A stretch of 64,000 bases of DNA from UBA5239 sp040394635 (GTDB taxonomy: Bacteria; Verrucomicrobiota; Lentisphaeria; Victivallales; Victivallaceae), in the NCBI GenBank assembly GCA_040394635.1, contig JBEBRW010000008.1:1-64000 (forward strand). The letters run 5' to 3'. A program made the position numbers and the translations under genes. Shown here in pieces: positions 1 through 8,194 of this stretch. The first letter of the stretch is position 1; the number at the start of each line of letters is the position of its first letter. The notes below the pieces were generated by a model, which worked only from the letters and a program-made list of their open reading frames with translations, had not been told where the DNA came from and did not search any database.

Positions 1-137
1 AAACCTAAAGGTCACTCTCGTAATAGTTTAATCCCTTAGGTTGACGCGTATGGGTCGTACCCGGACGCGGTCCAGCGGCGGAACGCTGGTCGCCACAAGG
101 CGAAATCTACCACAAGGAACGCGGTGGCTCCTCGCAT
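1..137. repeat. Intergenic end with three-hairpin repeat, copy 1
   Basis: No gene is visible here. Bases 52-105 contain three consecutive small hairpins: GGGT/ACCC (52-62), CCAGCG/CGCTGG (72-89) and CGCC/GGCG (91-102), followed by GAAA. The same order of hairpins recurs at 46198-46266 (inverted) and 54904-54970, with changed loops but intact stems. A weaker hairpin (AACCTAA with TTAGGTT) occupies about 2-42 and may end the esterase transcript. The repeat resembles a REP/BIME-type element by architecture only. Confidence 0.6.
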
Positions 138-1319
138 TCAATTATCCAGGTTGCGCTTAATGAAGTCGATGTAGCATTGCCAGTCGAAGCTGGTCACGGT
201 GTGACCGCCGCTGCGGATATGGTAACCGACCCGTTGACCGATGGATTTGTTCAGTTCCGGCATTTCGGCGGAGGCGTCGATGCCTTTGTAACCGTACAAT
301 TCATAAACCGGCGAGGCGTATTTGGCGGAGAGGAACTCGCCCTCCGGGTCCGCCCAGATGTCTTCCACCGCGCTGGCCACGTAGACCGGGCGCGGTGCGA
401 TCAGCGCCAGCAGTTGATGCTGGTCAAAGGGGAGGGTACTCTCTTTGTTCACGTATTTCAGGAGGTTTTTGGCGAACCAGTACGGAAAGCGCTTGTTGAT
501 CTCAAAAAGGGTCTCGCTTTTACCGTCCGGCAGAATATGACGGGTAAGTGACGCCCCGCAACAACCTGAATTATTGGAAATGACGGCAAAGTAACGGGTG
601 TCCTGCGCGCCTGTCCAGAGTGCGGTTTTGCCGAGCCGCGAATGACCCCAGACGATGACGCGGCCGCCGTCGACTTCCGGGATTGACTGCAAGGCATCCA
701 AGGCTCTGGAGAGCCCCCACGCCCACATGCCGATGGTGCCCCATTCGTCATCTTTCACCGGACCGTCGCCATGCAGGGCGCCGCGCAGGGCGGCTTTCCA
801 GGCGTCCGGGCGGTCCGGTTCGATGTCGGCGGTGTGGATGGTGGCCAGCCCGAAACCAGAATTGAGAATCAGATCGAGGTCATAGCGGTCCTGCCGTGCG
901 CCGCGCGGACGCGGTTTCGGGTTCCATTCGGGAATCAGGATTTCCGGATCGGGGTTGATGCTGTGGTTGCCCATGAAGTTCAGCCCCAGAAACACCGGCG
1001 CCGGTTTCCCGGTTTTCGGCAGATAAACCAACATGCGAAACGGATTCGGCTGTGGCAGGCCGGGCAGAATGATATCGCATTGAATTCGGATCGCCTTGCC
1101 GCCAAGCGCATTCTCCGAGCGTTCCAGAATTTTCACTTCGACTTTCCGAACCGGGATTTCCGGCGTCCGCCCGTACATTTCCGAGGCGAAGAGCCCCAGC
1201 AGCCGCTGGCGTTCCCCCTGCCACTCCCCAGGATTTTTCGCCGAAATCCGCGGCAATTCATCCGCGGCCCGGCAAGCCACGGCTAACAGCAGGGAAATAA
1301 TAAGCAATAAACGGTTCAT
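138..1319 (-). CDS. Secreted CE15-type glucuronoyl esterase
   Basis: This 393-residue alpha/beta hydrolase probably hydrolyses glucuronoyl esters linking glucuronoxylan to lignin or similar esters, in the periplasm or outside the cell. A hydrophobic signal peptide covers residues 1-19 (cleavage near CRAAD). The nucleophile motif GHSRLGK places Ser at about 227, followed by SNNSGCCGASLTR, which is typical of bacterial CE15 proteins. A conserved WADPEGEF segment (about 322-329) and the catalytic-His region IRSGGH (His about 373) complete the fold. The start follows a good GAGGAG site. It lies downstream of tsaB on the same strand, separated by a heptamer repeat. An acetyl xylan esterase-like role cannot be excluded. 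Confidence 0.85.
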   Translation of the reverse strand: MNRLLLIISLLLAVACRAADELPRISAKNPGEWQGERQRLLGLFASEMYGRTPEIPVRKVEVKILERSENALGGKAIRIQCDIILPGLPQPNPFRMLVYLPKTGKPAPVFLGLNFMGNHSINPDPEILIPEWNPKPRPRGARQDRYDLDLILNSGFGLATIHTADIEPDRPDAWKAALRGALHGDGPVKDDEWGTIGMWAWGLSRALDALQSIPEVDGGRVIVWGHSRLGKTALWTGAQDTRYFAVISNNSGCCGASLTRHILPDGKSETLFEINKRFPYWFAKNLLKYVNKESTLPFDQHQLLALIAPRPVYVASAVEDIWADPEGEFLSAKYASPVYELYGYKGIDASAEMPELNKSIGQRVGYHIRSGGHTVTSFDWQCYIDFIKRNLDN

Positions 1320-1368
1320 TCCAAACTCCTCGGGTTACCCAGCCTCCCGCTTACGGTTTATTTTTTTT

Positions 1369-1395
1369 GAATTCTTAATTCTTAATTCTTAATTA
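1369..1395. repeat. AATTCTT heptamer array at tsaB end
   Basis: About three and a half copies of the heptamer AATTCTT lie between tsaB and the esterase. On the minus strand the array supplies the last codon and the TAA stop of tsaB (AAT TAA). Similar arrays occur at many gene ends in this window. Confidence 0.85.
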
Positions 1396-2048
1396 CTTGT
1401 ACTGTGCACTGCAGGGCGGATATAGACCAGTTCCGTCAGGTCGTTGTTCCACGGGGCATATTTTGCGTTCAGCAGCCCGGCGGCGTTTAATCCGGTACGC
1501 GAAATCACCGGCAGTTTGATGATCTTGTCAATTGCTTCAAGTTCGTATTCGTAAGCAATGTAACGATCAGAGCAGTTCGCTTTGAAATAACCTTCCGCCT
1601 GGGCAGCGTCCAGCACCGCCGGTTCGCCGCAGGGTTTCAGTTCGCCCTCTGCGAAAATCAGTCCGTAAACCAGAATCTCGTGGTTGCGTCCGTCGAAAAT
1701 GGTGCCGATTTTTTCGCCCTCGCGATAATTCTCTCCATAAGCAAGTGCAATAGCCGTGGGGACGCAGCGGGTTTTGACATCCGGATTCTCGGCGGTGAGC
1801 CCGGCGACGAACGCCGCCGCCAACCGCATGCCGGTAAAACTGCCGGGGCCCGAGCCCACTGTCCAGTGCGTGATCTCGTTCAGGCCCGCGCCGTGTTCGT
1901 GCAGCAGTTCGATGATCCACGGGGCCATGGCCGAAGCGGTACGGCCGCGCATGGGGCGCGACGCCGCACAGATCACTACGCCATCCGCGGTACGCTGCAG
2001 CGCAAATACGGCTTCATTGCCGGAGAGGTCGAGGGCGGCGCTGTACAT
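1389..2048 (-). CDS. tsaB: tRNA threonylcarbamoyladenosine biosynthesis protein TsaB
   Basis: TsaB is the non-catalytic partner of TsaD and TsaE in making the universal t6A37 modification of ANN-decoding tRNAs in the cytoplasm. The protein of about 219 residues begins MYSAALDLS and contains the family motif GSGPGSFTGMRLA, as expected of the ASKHA fold. I chose the ATG at 2046-2048: it lies 2 nt after the stop of the upstream purF-like gene. Starting further upstream would add about 20 residues overlapping that gene. The two genes are therefore probably co-transcribed. The final codon and stop are formed by the heptamer repeat that follows. Confidence 0.9.
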   Translation of the reverse strand: MYSAALDLSGNEAVFALQRTADGVVICAASRPMRGRTASAMAPWIIELLHEHGAGLNEITHWTVGSGPGSFTGMRLAAAFVAGLTAENPDVKTRCVPTAIALAYGENYREGEKIGTIFDGRNHEILVYGLIFAEGELKPCGEPAVLDAAQAEGYFKANCSDRYIAYEYELEAIDKIIKLPVISRTGLNAAGLLNAKYAPWNNDLTELVYIRPAVHSTSN

Positions 2049-2050
2049 GG

Positions 2051-3484
2051 TCAGTCCTCGATCGCTTCCACCTGGTCCTCGGTCACGCCGTCCCAGCAGT
2101 AGGTGCATACCTGCGATTTCGGCAGCCCGATGGCTTCCACCATTTTCTCCAGCGTCTGAAATCCGAGCGAACTGAGATTGAGCTCGCGGCAGATTTCATC
2201 GATCATGGCCTGGTGCTTCGGGTTGTTGGAATCGATATAAGCGGCGAGGTCGATATTCGGATTGTCGCCCTCGAGTTTGCGAATGGCACGCCGCGCCGCG
2301 AGGTCCATTTCGGACTTCGAACGGCTGAAATTCAGGTATTTGCAGCTGAAAAGAAGCGGCGGACAGGCCGCGCGGACGTGCACTTCTTTGGCGCCGGCTT
2401 TATAGAGACGCGAAACGGTGTTGCGCATCTGGGTGCCGCGCACCACGGAGTCGTCGCAGAACAGTAATTTCCGGCCTTCGATCAATGATTTGACCGGGAG
2501 CAGTTTCATATTGGAAACCACGTCGCGGATCTGCTGGTTCTGCGGCATGAAACTGCGCGCCCAGGTCGGCGTATATTTGACGAACGCGCGCGAATAGCGA
2601 ATCCCGGAAGCGTGTGCATAGCCCAGCGCATGCCCCACGCCGGAATCCGGCACCCCGCAAACAGTATCGATGTCCAGTTTTTCATCCTTCGCCAGCAGCT
2701 CGCCGTTGCGGTAGCGCACCAACTCGGTATTGCGCCCCTCGAAGTTCGAAGAGGGATAGCCGAAATACACCCAGAAGAAGGCGCAGATCTGGTTGATTTT
2801 GCCGGGGGCTTTTTTCTGAATCACCCGGTCCGCCTGTACGAAGACGATTTCGCTGGGCCCGAGGTTGTATTTTTCCTCATAATCCAGGTTCGGAAACGCC
2901 GAGGTCTCCATGGCCAGCGCGTGCGCACCTTCCTTGACCCCGATGGTGACCGGAGTCCGCCCGAAGCGGTCGCGCGCCGCATAAATCCCGCCATCGGCCA
3001 TCAGCAGCATGGAACATGATCCCTCGATCTTTTCCTGCGCATAAGCGATGCCGTCGACGATTGAGTCCTTGCTGTTGATCAGCGCCGCCACCAGCTCGGT
3101 CGGATTGATCTCGCCGCAGCTCATTTCCGAAAACTGCGCGACCCCGTGTTTGAAACACTCCTGCACCAGTTTCGTGGAGTTGAGAATCTTGCTCACCGTG
3201 ACGAGGCTGAACGTACCGAGGTGTGAAGTGATGATCAGCGGCTGGTCCTCGTAATCGCTGATGACGCCGATGCCGACATTGCCGTTGAATTTCCCCAGGT
3301 CGCCGTCGAATTTCGAACGGAACTGCGTGTTGGTGATGTCGTGAATTGTCCGGGTGATCCGGTAAGTGCTGTCCAGTACCGCCAGGCCGCCGCGCCGCGT
3401 ACCCAGGTGCGAGTGATAATCCGTACCGAAGAACAAGTCGTTCACGCAATCGCTCTTCGATGCTACGCCAAAAAAGCCGCCCAT
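2051..3484 (-). CDS. Amidophosphoribosyltransferase-like protein lacking Cys nucleophile
   Basis: PurF normally makes 5-phosphoribosylamine from PRPP and glutamine as the first step of purine synthesis. This 477-residue protein has the Ntn-type glutaminase-like half and a type I PRTase half with the PRPP loop LLFCDDSVVRGTQ. Cysteines that could bind a 4Fe-4S cluster are present (QICAFF, CPPLLFSC, VCTYC). The N-terminus is MGGFFG, however, where PurF has MCG, so the processed Cys1 nucleophile is absent. A PurF-like family with MGGFFG or similar exists in anaerobes such as Bacteroidales, from my knowledge of that family. It may use ammonia or serve another role. The start has an AAAAGGA site. 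Confidence 0.8.
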   Translation of the reverse strand: MGGFFGVASKSDCVNDLFFGTDYHSHLGTRRGGLAVLDSTYRITRTIHDITNTQFRSKFDGDLGKFNGNVGIGVISDYEDQPLIITSHLGTFSLVTVSKILNSTKLVQECFKHGVAQFSEMSCGEINPTELVAALINSKDSIVDGIAYAQEKIEGSCSMLLMADGGIYAARDRFGRTPVTIGVKEGAHALAMETSAFPNLDYEEKYNLGPSEIVFVQADRVIQKKAPGKINQICAFFWVYFGYPSSNFEGRNTELVRYRNGELLAKDEKLDIDTVCGVPDSGVGHALGYAHASGIRYSRAFVKYTPTWARSFMPQNQQIRDVVSNMKLLPVKSLIEGRKLLFCDDSVVRGTQMRNTVSRLYKAGAKEVHVRAACPPLLFSCKYLNFSRSKSEMDLAARRAIRKLEGDNPNIDLAAYIDSNNPKHQAMIDEICRELNLSSLGFQTLEKMVEAIGLPKSQVCTYCWDGVTEDQVEAIED

Positions 3485-3782
3485 AAGAAACAGTCCTTTT
3501 CAAAGTTAATAAGAAATATGCCATCGTAACATAGCACACTTTGCGAAAAAAAAAAGCTCTGTAGCAAACTTATTTACGTCCACTAAAAACATCCGCCTCC
3601 GCAAGACACAGGAATTTTTTTAAGAACCACAAAACGCACAAAACATCACAAAATTATTTTTAACATCCTTCTCCCTTTTTTGTGTATTTTTGTGCATTTT
3701 GTGGTTAAAAAATTCCCCCATGAGCGCCCGGAATGGGCGTTCATTTTTCGTGCTCTGCCTTTCGTGGACAAAAAAAGTATTT
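3485..3782. repeat. Intergenic region with long word-built inverted repeat
   Basis: This gap between hydG and the purF-like gene has no gene. Bases 3611-3654 and 3677-3716 form a long imperfect inverted repeat made of words such as AACCACAAAA, GCACAAAA and ATCACAAAA, able to fold into a hairpin of roughly 36-40 pairs. A second small hairpin (CGCCC/GGGCG, about 3725-3742) lies closer to hydG and is followed on the minus strand by a T-rich stretch, so it may terminate hydG transcription. An A-run at 3546-3555 lies upstream of the purF-like gene. Confidence 0.6.
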
Positions 3783-5210
3783 TCAGAAGCGGAAGTCGCG
3801 CTTGCCGTCGTGCAGTTCCCTGAGGTACTGTTTGGCGACTTCGCGGACCAGGGGCGAGGTGATCCGCGGAATTTCGGCGGCGATCACGTCCTCCCCGGCC
3901 TTGCGGGTTTCGGGCGAAGCGTAGTCTTCCAGATACTCTTTCAGCGTCATCAGCGCGTTGGGCTGGCAGCAGTTGCCGATCTGCCCGGACTTGGCCAGGC
4001 TCATGAATCGGTCGCCGGTCCGCCCTTCGCGGTAGCAGGCCGTGCAGAAACTGGGAATATAGCCGTTTTTCAGCAGCCAGTAAACGACCTGGTCGAGCGT
4101 CCGGTTGTCGCTGATCTCGAACTGCGCGGAATTGTCCTCCGGCGCTTCCTCTTCCTGATAACCGCCGACGCTGGTGCGGGAGCCGCCGCTGATCTGCGAC
4201 ACCCCGAGCTTCAGTACCTTCTCGCGGGCCGCGGCCGATTCGCGGGTGGAGACGATCAAACCGGTGTACGGCACCGCGATCCGCAGCACCGCCACGATTT
4301 TGGCGAAAATCTCGTCGGAAATACCGTCCGAAAACGAATCCGGGTCGATATCGTCCGCCGGGCGGATGCGCGGCACACTGATGGTGTGCGGGCCGACCCC
4401 CTTGGCCGCTTCCAGGTGCTCGGCATGCATCAGCAGGCCCGTGAAGTCGTAACGGTATAGGTTCAGCCCGAAAAGCACCCCCAGCCCCACGTCGTCGATG
4501 CCGCCTTCCATGGCGCGGTCCATCGCCTCGGTGTGGTACGCGTAATTGTGCTTGGGGCCGGTCGGATGCAGCGTTTCGTAAGCTTCCTTGTTGTAAGTCT
4601 CCTGAAACAGGATATAAGTGCCGATGCCGGCGTCTTTCAGTTTGCGGTAGTTCTCGACCGTGGTCCCCGCGATATTCACGTTCACCCGGCGAATCGCGCC
4701 GTTTTTGTGCTTGACCGAATAAATGGTCTTGATGCTCTCCAGCACGTATTCGATGGGGTTGTTCACCGGGTCCTCGCCGGTTTCCAGCGCCAGACGCTTG
4801 TGCCCCATGTCCTGCAGTGCAATGACCTCCGCGCGGATCTCGTCCTGCGTCAGCTTTTTGCGCCGGATGTGCTTGTTCTGACAGTGGTACGGGCAGTAGG
4901 TACAGCCGTTGACGCAATAATTCGACAGATAAAGCGGCGCGAACATGACGATCCGGCGGCCGTAAATCTTTTCCTTGATTTCACGGGCCAGCGCCAGAAT
5001 CTGTTCATTCAGGTCCGGCAGGTCGCATTCGAGCAGCAGGAGCCCCTCGCGGTGGCTGATGCCCCTGTAGGCGCGCGCCTTTTCGATCACGGCGGAAATC
5101 AGCTCGCGGTTGTGCTTGTTTTCCTCGACATAACGAATGGTATCGAGGATCTCGCCGTCGTTGATAAATTCTTCGGCCATGGCCGAGCGTACATCATATT
5201 TGTATTTCAT
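3783..5210 (-). CDS. hydG: [FeFe]-hydrogenase maturase, radical SAM tyrosine lyase HydG
   Basis: HydG cleaves tyrosine to make the CO and cyanide ligands of the [FeFe]-hydrogenase H-cluster, as an Fe(CO)2(CN)-cysteine synthon. The 475-residue protein has the radical SAM cluster motif CVNGCTYC (Cys about 99, 103, 106) and the C-terminal auxiliary-cluster motif beginning CTAC and ending GNCC, which separates HydG from ThiH. The length matches the family. A GGAG site sits about 7 nt before the ATG. It follows the TM1266-type regulator gene with a 21-nt gap, so the two form an operon. HydE, HydF and the hydrogenase itself are not in this window. Confidence 0.95.
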   Translation of the reverse strand: MKYKYDVRSAMAEEFINDGEILDTIRYVEENKHNRELISAVIEKARAYRGISHREGLLLLECDLPDLNEQILALAREIKEKIYGRRIVMFAPLYLSNYCVNGCTYCPYHCQNKHIRRKKLTQDEIRAEVIALQDMGHKRLALETGEDPVNNPIEYVLESIKTIYSVKHKNGAIRRVNVNIAGTTVENYRKLKDAGIGTYILFQETYNKEAYETLHPTGPKHNYAYHTEAMDRAMEGGIDDVGLGVLFGLNLYRYDFTGLLMHAEHLEAAKGVGPHTISVPRIRPADDIDPDSFSDGISDEIFAKIVAVLRIAVPYTGLIVSTRESAAAREKVLKLGVSQISGGSRTSVGGYQEEEAPEDNSAQFEISDNRTLDQVVYWLLKNGYIPSFCTACYREGRTGDRFMSLAKSGQIGNCCQPNALMTLKEYLEDYASPETRKAGEDVIAAEIPRITSPLVREVAKQYLRELHDGKRDFRF

Positions 5211-5231
5211 AATGAAACTCCTTTTCCCTTA

Positions 5232-5486
5232 TTATTCCGCCAATACCTTGGAATGAATGGTTTTCACATTGATTCCGGGCAACATGCCGAGCTTGCCGGA
5301 GATTTTGCTGATCACATCCTGCGGCGCATCCAGCACCACGCTGATAATGCTCAAATTGTGCTGCCGGTACGGCAACCCCATACGGCCGATGATATACCCG
5401 GCATTTTCATGCAGCACCTGGTTCACGCACTCCACCGACTCCGTGCTCTCCACGATGATCCCGATCAACGCAATTCTCCGTTCCAT
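5232..5486 (-). CDS. TM1266-family iron-only hydrogenase system regulator
   Basis: This 84-residue protein starts MERRIALIGI and matches the small ferredoxin-fold (NikR C-terminal-like/ACT-like) proteins named iron-only hydrogenase system regulator, which occur beside hydE/F/G genes. Its molecular role is not well established. The ATG at 5484-5486 is preceded by AGGAG at good spacing; a longer reading starting at 5591 would run through the leader terminator and is rejected. It is the first gene of an operon with hydG. The preceding leader carries an intrinsic-terminator-like hairpin, so expression of both genes may be controlled by attenuation. Confidence 0.85.
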   Translation of the reverse strand: MERRIALIGIIVESTESVECVNQVLHENAGYIIGRMGLPYRQHNLSIISVVLDAPQDVISKISGKLGMLPGINVKTIHSKVLAE

Positions 5487-5691
5487 ATCGACTCCTGTTG
5501 TCGTAAAAATAAAAAAGCGCCTCCTGAACAGGAGACGCCAAAAATCCATTAACCGGGATTTACTGCTGTCACCTTGACATCGGAATTCCAATGCGTCAGG
5601 AGCCTACAAACCATTTTAAATCTTCAAGGTCAGGCAAAAACCTTTCCTCTCAGCTTTAACCTAAATATAGCACAAACAACTAAAATTACAA
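5487..5691 (-). promoter_or_regulatory. Promoter and attenuator-like leader of the hydG operon
   Basis: On the minus strand a candidate promoter (TTGTAA at 5686-5691, 16-nt spacer, TATATT at 5664-5669) is followed by about 170 nt of leader. The leader contains a long-range pair ACCTTGA (about 5624-5630) with TCAAGGT (about 5571-5577) that encloses a small hairpin CATTGG/CCGATG. It then has a strong hairpin at 5517-5538 followed by six T (5511-5516), only about 25 nt before the start codon. An upstream CTCCTGACGC segment could pair with either arm of that hairpin. I could not match it to TPP, SAM, T-box or other classes I know. Confidence 0.5.
5511..5538 (-). terminator. Rho-independent terminator inside hydG operon leader
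   Basis: The minus strand reads GCGTCTCCTG, TT, CAGGAGGCGC and then TTTTTT. The stem has about nine pairs with one mismatch. It lies upstream of a gene instead of downstream, which fits transcription attenuation. Confidence 0.7.
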
Positions 5692-5979
5692 ATAAGAACT
5701 ATTACTATTTACCATATTAATTTTCCACTTTTGAGTGTATTTCTATTATTATTCATAATGTCATCTGGCTCTTACAGACGTTTTTTATACCAAAAAAATC
5801 ACTGTAAGAACTTTTCTTTCTTTTGAAAATAGATTATGAATCCAAATTATTAAAGCCAATTTCCATACCTGATAAATTGTTTTAAGAAAACATTTTATCA
5901 TAATATTTAATCCTTTCAAGTTCAAAAAATTCAAATTAGTCTGGACCTACCCCGATCTGGACCCCGATCTGCAGCTGAC
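5692..5979. other. AT-rich gap without a gene
   Basis: No convincing gene is present. The DNA is strongly AT-rich compared with the neighbouring core genes and matches the composition of the Rhs island that follows. Near 5941-5972 the 12-mer CCGATCTGGACC and its partial copy make a short direct repeat just downstream of the putative immunity gene, possibly a recombination scar. Confidence 0.5.
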
Positions 5980-6579
5980 TCAAGGAAATAATTTAGTTTT
6001 GTCTTCCGTATAGTTTGTTCCAAATAATTTAATGATCTCTTTCTTTGTCATTGGAAGCTTTATTTCTCTTTCATCTATAATTAATATGGGAATTCTATCA
6101 ATATATTTTCTTTGTGGGTTATCTTTAGAAATAACTCCATTTGAGTTTACTCCCAAGGTGATGATTATTTTCTGATCATTTTGCCAATTGATTACTAATG
6201 GAGTTGCAAAACTTGCGATATCATAACCTTTCATTGTAAAAGCAGCAATATTATCATTCTTTGAATCATTCAGAAGTTCAAACTCCAAATCTTCTGCTAA
6301 TTTTTTCATATGGTCATGAGTTAATGGCACAATTGGAATAATTTTACTGTCAACTTTAAATGAAATTTTTTCAAGTTGTGATTCCTCGCTTATTGTAATA
6401 TAGATACGCGTATAGAAGTTTTTTTCTTTAGGCAAACTATCGAAATATAATATCAACTTATCTAGTTTGTAATAAATGGAATATATATAGATCCAATAGT
6501 CAAAGATGAATATAGCTACTACTATAACTATAAGAACAATAGGTAATGCCATTAGTGATAATTTTGCTTTTTTATTCAT
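5980..6579 (-). CDS. Membrane-anchored protein, putative Rhs immunity protein
   Basis: This 199-residue protein is not recognised from sequence. It has a positively charged N-terminus and one membrane segment at about residues 10-35 (LMALPIVLIVIVVAIFIF), then a soluble, charged domain of about 160 residues probably facing the periplasm. It starts 22 nt downstream of the Rhs gene on the same strand. The usual arrangement of Rhs toxins is a toxin tail followed directly by its immunity gene, so immunity is the best guess, resting on position only. Base composition is very AT-rich, like the Rhs tail, which suggests acquisition together. The ribosome site is weak (GAAGAAG). Confidence 0.5.
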   Translation of the reverse strand: MNKKAKLSLMALPIVLIVIVVAIFIFDYWIYIYSIYYKLDKLILYFDSLPKEKNFYTRIYITISEESQLEKISFKVDSKIIPIVPLTHDHMKKLAEDLEFELLNDSKNDNIAAFTMKGYDIASFATPLVINWQNDQKIIITLGVNSNGVISKDNPQRKYIDRIPILIIDEREIKLPMTKKEIIKLFGTNYTEDKTKLFP

Positions 6580-6601
6580 AAGTAAACTTCTTCAATAATG
6601 T

Positions 6602-8194
6602 TTATCTTCTAGTTGGTTTTCCGAAGTAGTTTCGATTTGTAGGTACATTTGATGATGGGGTGATGTCACCAGGATGAAAACCTCCCATTTCAGTCCAAGG
6701 CAAACCTTCCAAAGCAACCATATGTCGAACAAATGTATTACTATTAGTTCCGGTCATATTATAAATAGATTCAGGCCAGTTTTTAAAAGTTGGACTCTTT
6801 TCAAAATCCGAAAGGCTTCCAGTAGCATGTTCTGCGAACTTATAGCTTTGAGCATTTTGAATGATCTTATTCCACAACGCATCGATTTCTTGTGAAGAAC
6901 CATTTTTTATAGGCATTATTTTATCCGAGGTATCTCCTTGAATAATAACGGAAATCGAAACACTCGTGTCCATTTCCACTTCGTCAGGGTACACTGAGCT
7001 AATCAGCTTGTATTTGGCTTTCCAACCACCTGAGGCTAACAATTCGATTCCGGCAAGTTTCTTATCTGCAGAATCGTTACATACTTGGCGTATTTTCTCC
7101 TCTGAGAATCCTTTCTTCTCATTCAAGGGGGTGAAATTTTTGCAGCATTTCCATTTCTGTAGAGAATAATGATAGAATATAGTAGCTGTTCTCTTGACTG
7201 CCCGGTCCGCTACGGCAATGAAATCTAATCCAAGATCATCGATATAGTTGATTGGATTATTATTTGCGAAAGCATATTCATTCACACCGCCTCCAATACT
7301 GATAGGATCACGTTTACTCCAACGACCAAGGATGAAATCATAATAACGGTAATTATAGTAGACCAGGCCGGTTTCGTCGTCGTGGAATTCACTGGAGAAG
7401 CGGAACGGGTTGGCTTCGGCCAAGGGGCCGGTCATGGACAGGGTTTGGCCGAAGGGGCCGTAGGTGTAGGTAACGATGCGAGTACCAGTTTCGTCGAATA
7501 TGCCGGTGACGTTTTTGTTGCCATCAGCCACGTAAAAGTAAGTTTCTTCACCGAAGATCATGCAGAGGGGTATGTCGAGCCCAACTGATTCCGGTTGCCA
7601 GAAAAATGTGTGCGTCTGGGTATTGTTGTTCAACGCATTGCAGATCGCTACCAGCTTGAAGTTATCATAAATAAAATTCTGGTGTTTAGTCAGAACTTCA
7701 TTCTCATAGACCTTTTTGAAGGCGCGGCGGCCTTTGTAGTCGTAGTCGAATTCCAGACGGAGATCATCTTTCTCGGCTTTGATGAGGCGGTTTTCGGTGT
7801 TCCAGGCGTAGGTCCAGCCGCGATTGGTCAGCATGTTGCCGTTCCGGTCGTAGGTCGGTTCTTCTTCGCCGATGGCGGTGTACTGATTCAGCAGGTTGGC
7901 GGCGTATGTTTTTTCGTCGCCGTCTTCGCTGGATTCGAGGCGGTTGCCGATCATGTCGTAGTTATAGGACATGTTGTTCAATTCGATATCGCCATCTTTG
8001 CGGACGGCTCCGGTCAATTGGCCAAGATTGTCGTATTGGTAACGCCATGCACCGGCATTGGCCGGGGCGGCGGCGATACGCTGGTTGTCTTTGTTCAGTT
8101 CATAGGTGATTTCCGGCTGGCCGTTGACGTTGATCCCGGTCAGTTGCGAATAATTGTCATAATTGTACGTTACTTTCAAAAAAGGTGCGCTCAT
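6602..8194 (-). CDS. Truncated Rhs/YD-repeat protein with variable C-terminal tail
   Basis: Residues 1 to about 310 consist of YD/Rhs repeats (for example YDRNGNMLTN and YDYKGRRAFKK) and end in the Rhs core signature FHDDETGLVYYNYRYYD followed by LGRWSKRDP. After NNPINYIDDLGLD (about residue 320) the sequence becomes a distinct AT-rich tail of about 205 residues, as in polymorphic toxins. The tail has an NSNTFVR motif near residue 485, reminiscent of NSN-F motifs in DUF3750-like proteins, and ends in a basic segment. At 530 residues it lacks the long N-terminus and any secretion signal of full-length Rhs proteins. An in-frame stop lies just upstream of the ATG, so this is a displaced tip or a 5' remnant. 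Confidence 0.75.
   Translation of the reverse strand: MSAPFLKVTYNYDNYSQLTGINVNGQPEITYELNKDNQRIAAAPANAGAWRYQYDNLGQLTGAVRKDGDIELNNMSYNYDMIGNRLESSEDGDEKTYAANLLNQYTAIGEEEPTYDRNGNMLTNRGWTYAWNTENRLIKAEKDDLRLEFDYDYKGRRAFKKVYENEVLTKHQNFIYDNFKLVAICNALNNNTQTHTFFWQPESVGLDIPLCMIFGEETYFYVADGNKNVTGIFDETGTRIVTYTYGPFGQTLSMTGPLAEANPFRFSSEFHDDETGLVYYNYRYYDFILGRWSKRDPISIGGGVNEYAFANNNPINYIDDLGLDFIAVADRAVKRTATIFYHYSLQKWKCCKNFTPLNEKKGFSEEKIRQVCNDSADKKLAGIELLASGGWKAKYKLISSVYPDEVEMDTSVSISVIIQGDTSDKIMPIKNGSSQEIDALWNKIIQNAQSYKFAEHATGSLSDFEKSPTFKNWPESIYNMTGTNSNTFVRHMVALEGLPWTEMGGFHPGDITPSSNVPTNRNYFGKPTRR

Noticed and set aside
4533..5552. A 339-codon plus-strand frame opposite hydG and its regulator
   Set aside because: It is antisense to hydG and to the regulator and leader, with no domain match; shadow frame.
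5487..5660. hydG leader considered as a TPP riboswitch or T-box
   Set aside because: A CTGAGA and a TGTAGG are present, but the conserved CCTGATC and GCGTAGGGA segments of TPP are not. The AAGGTGACAGCAG segment only weakly resembles the T-box sequence and lacks the TGGNACC core.
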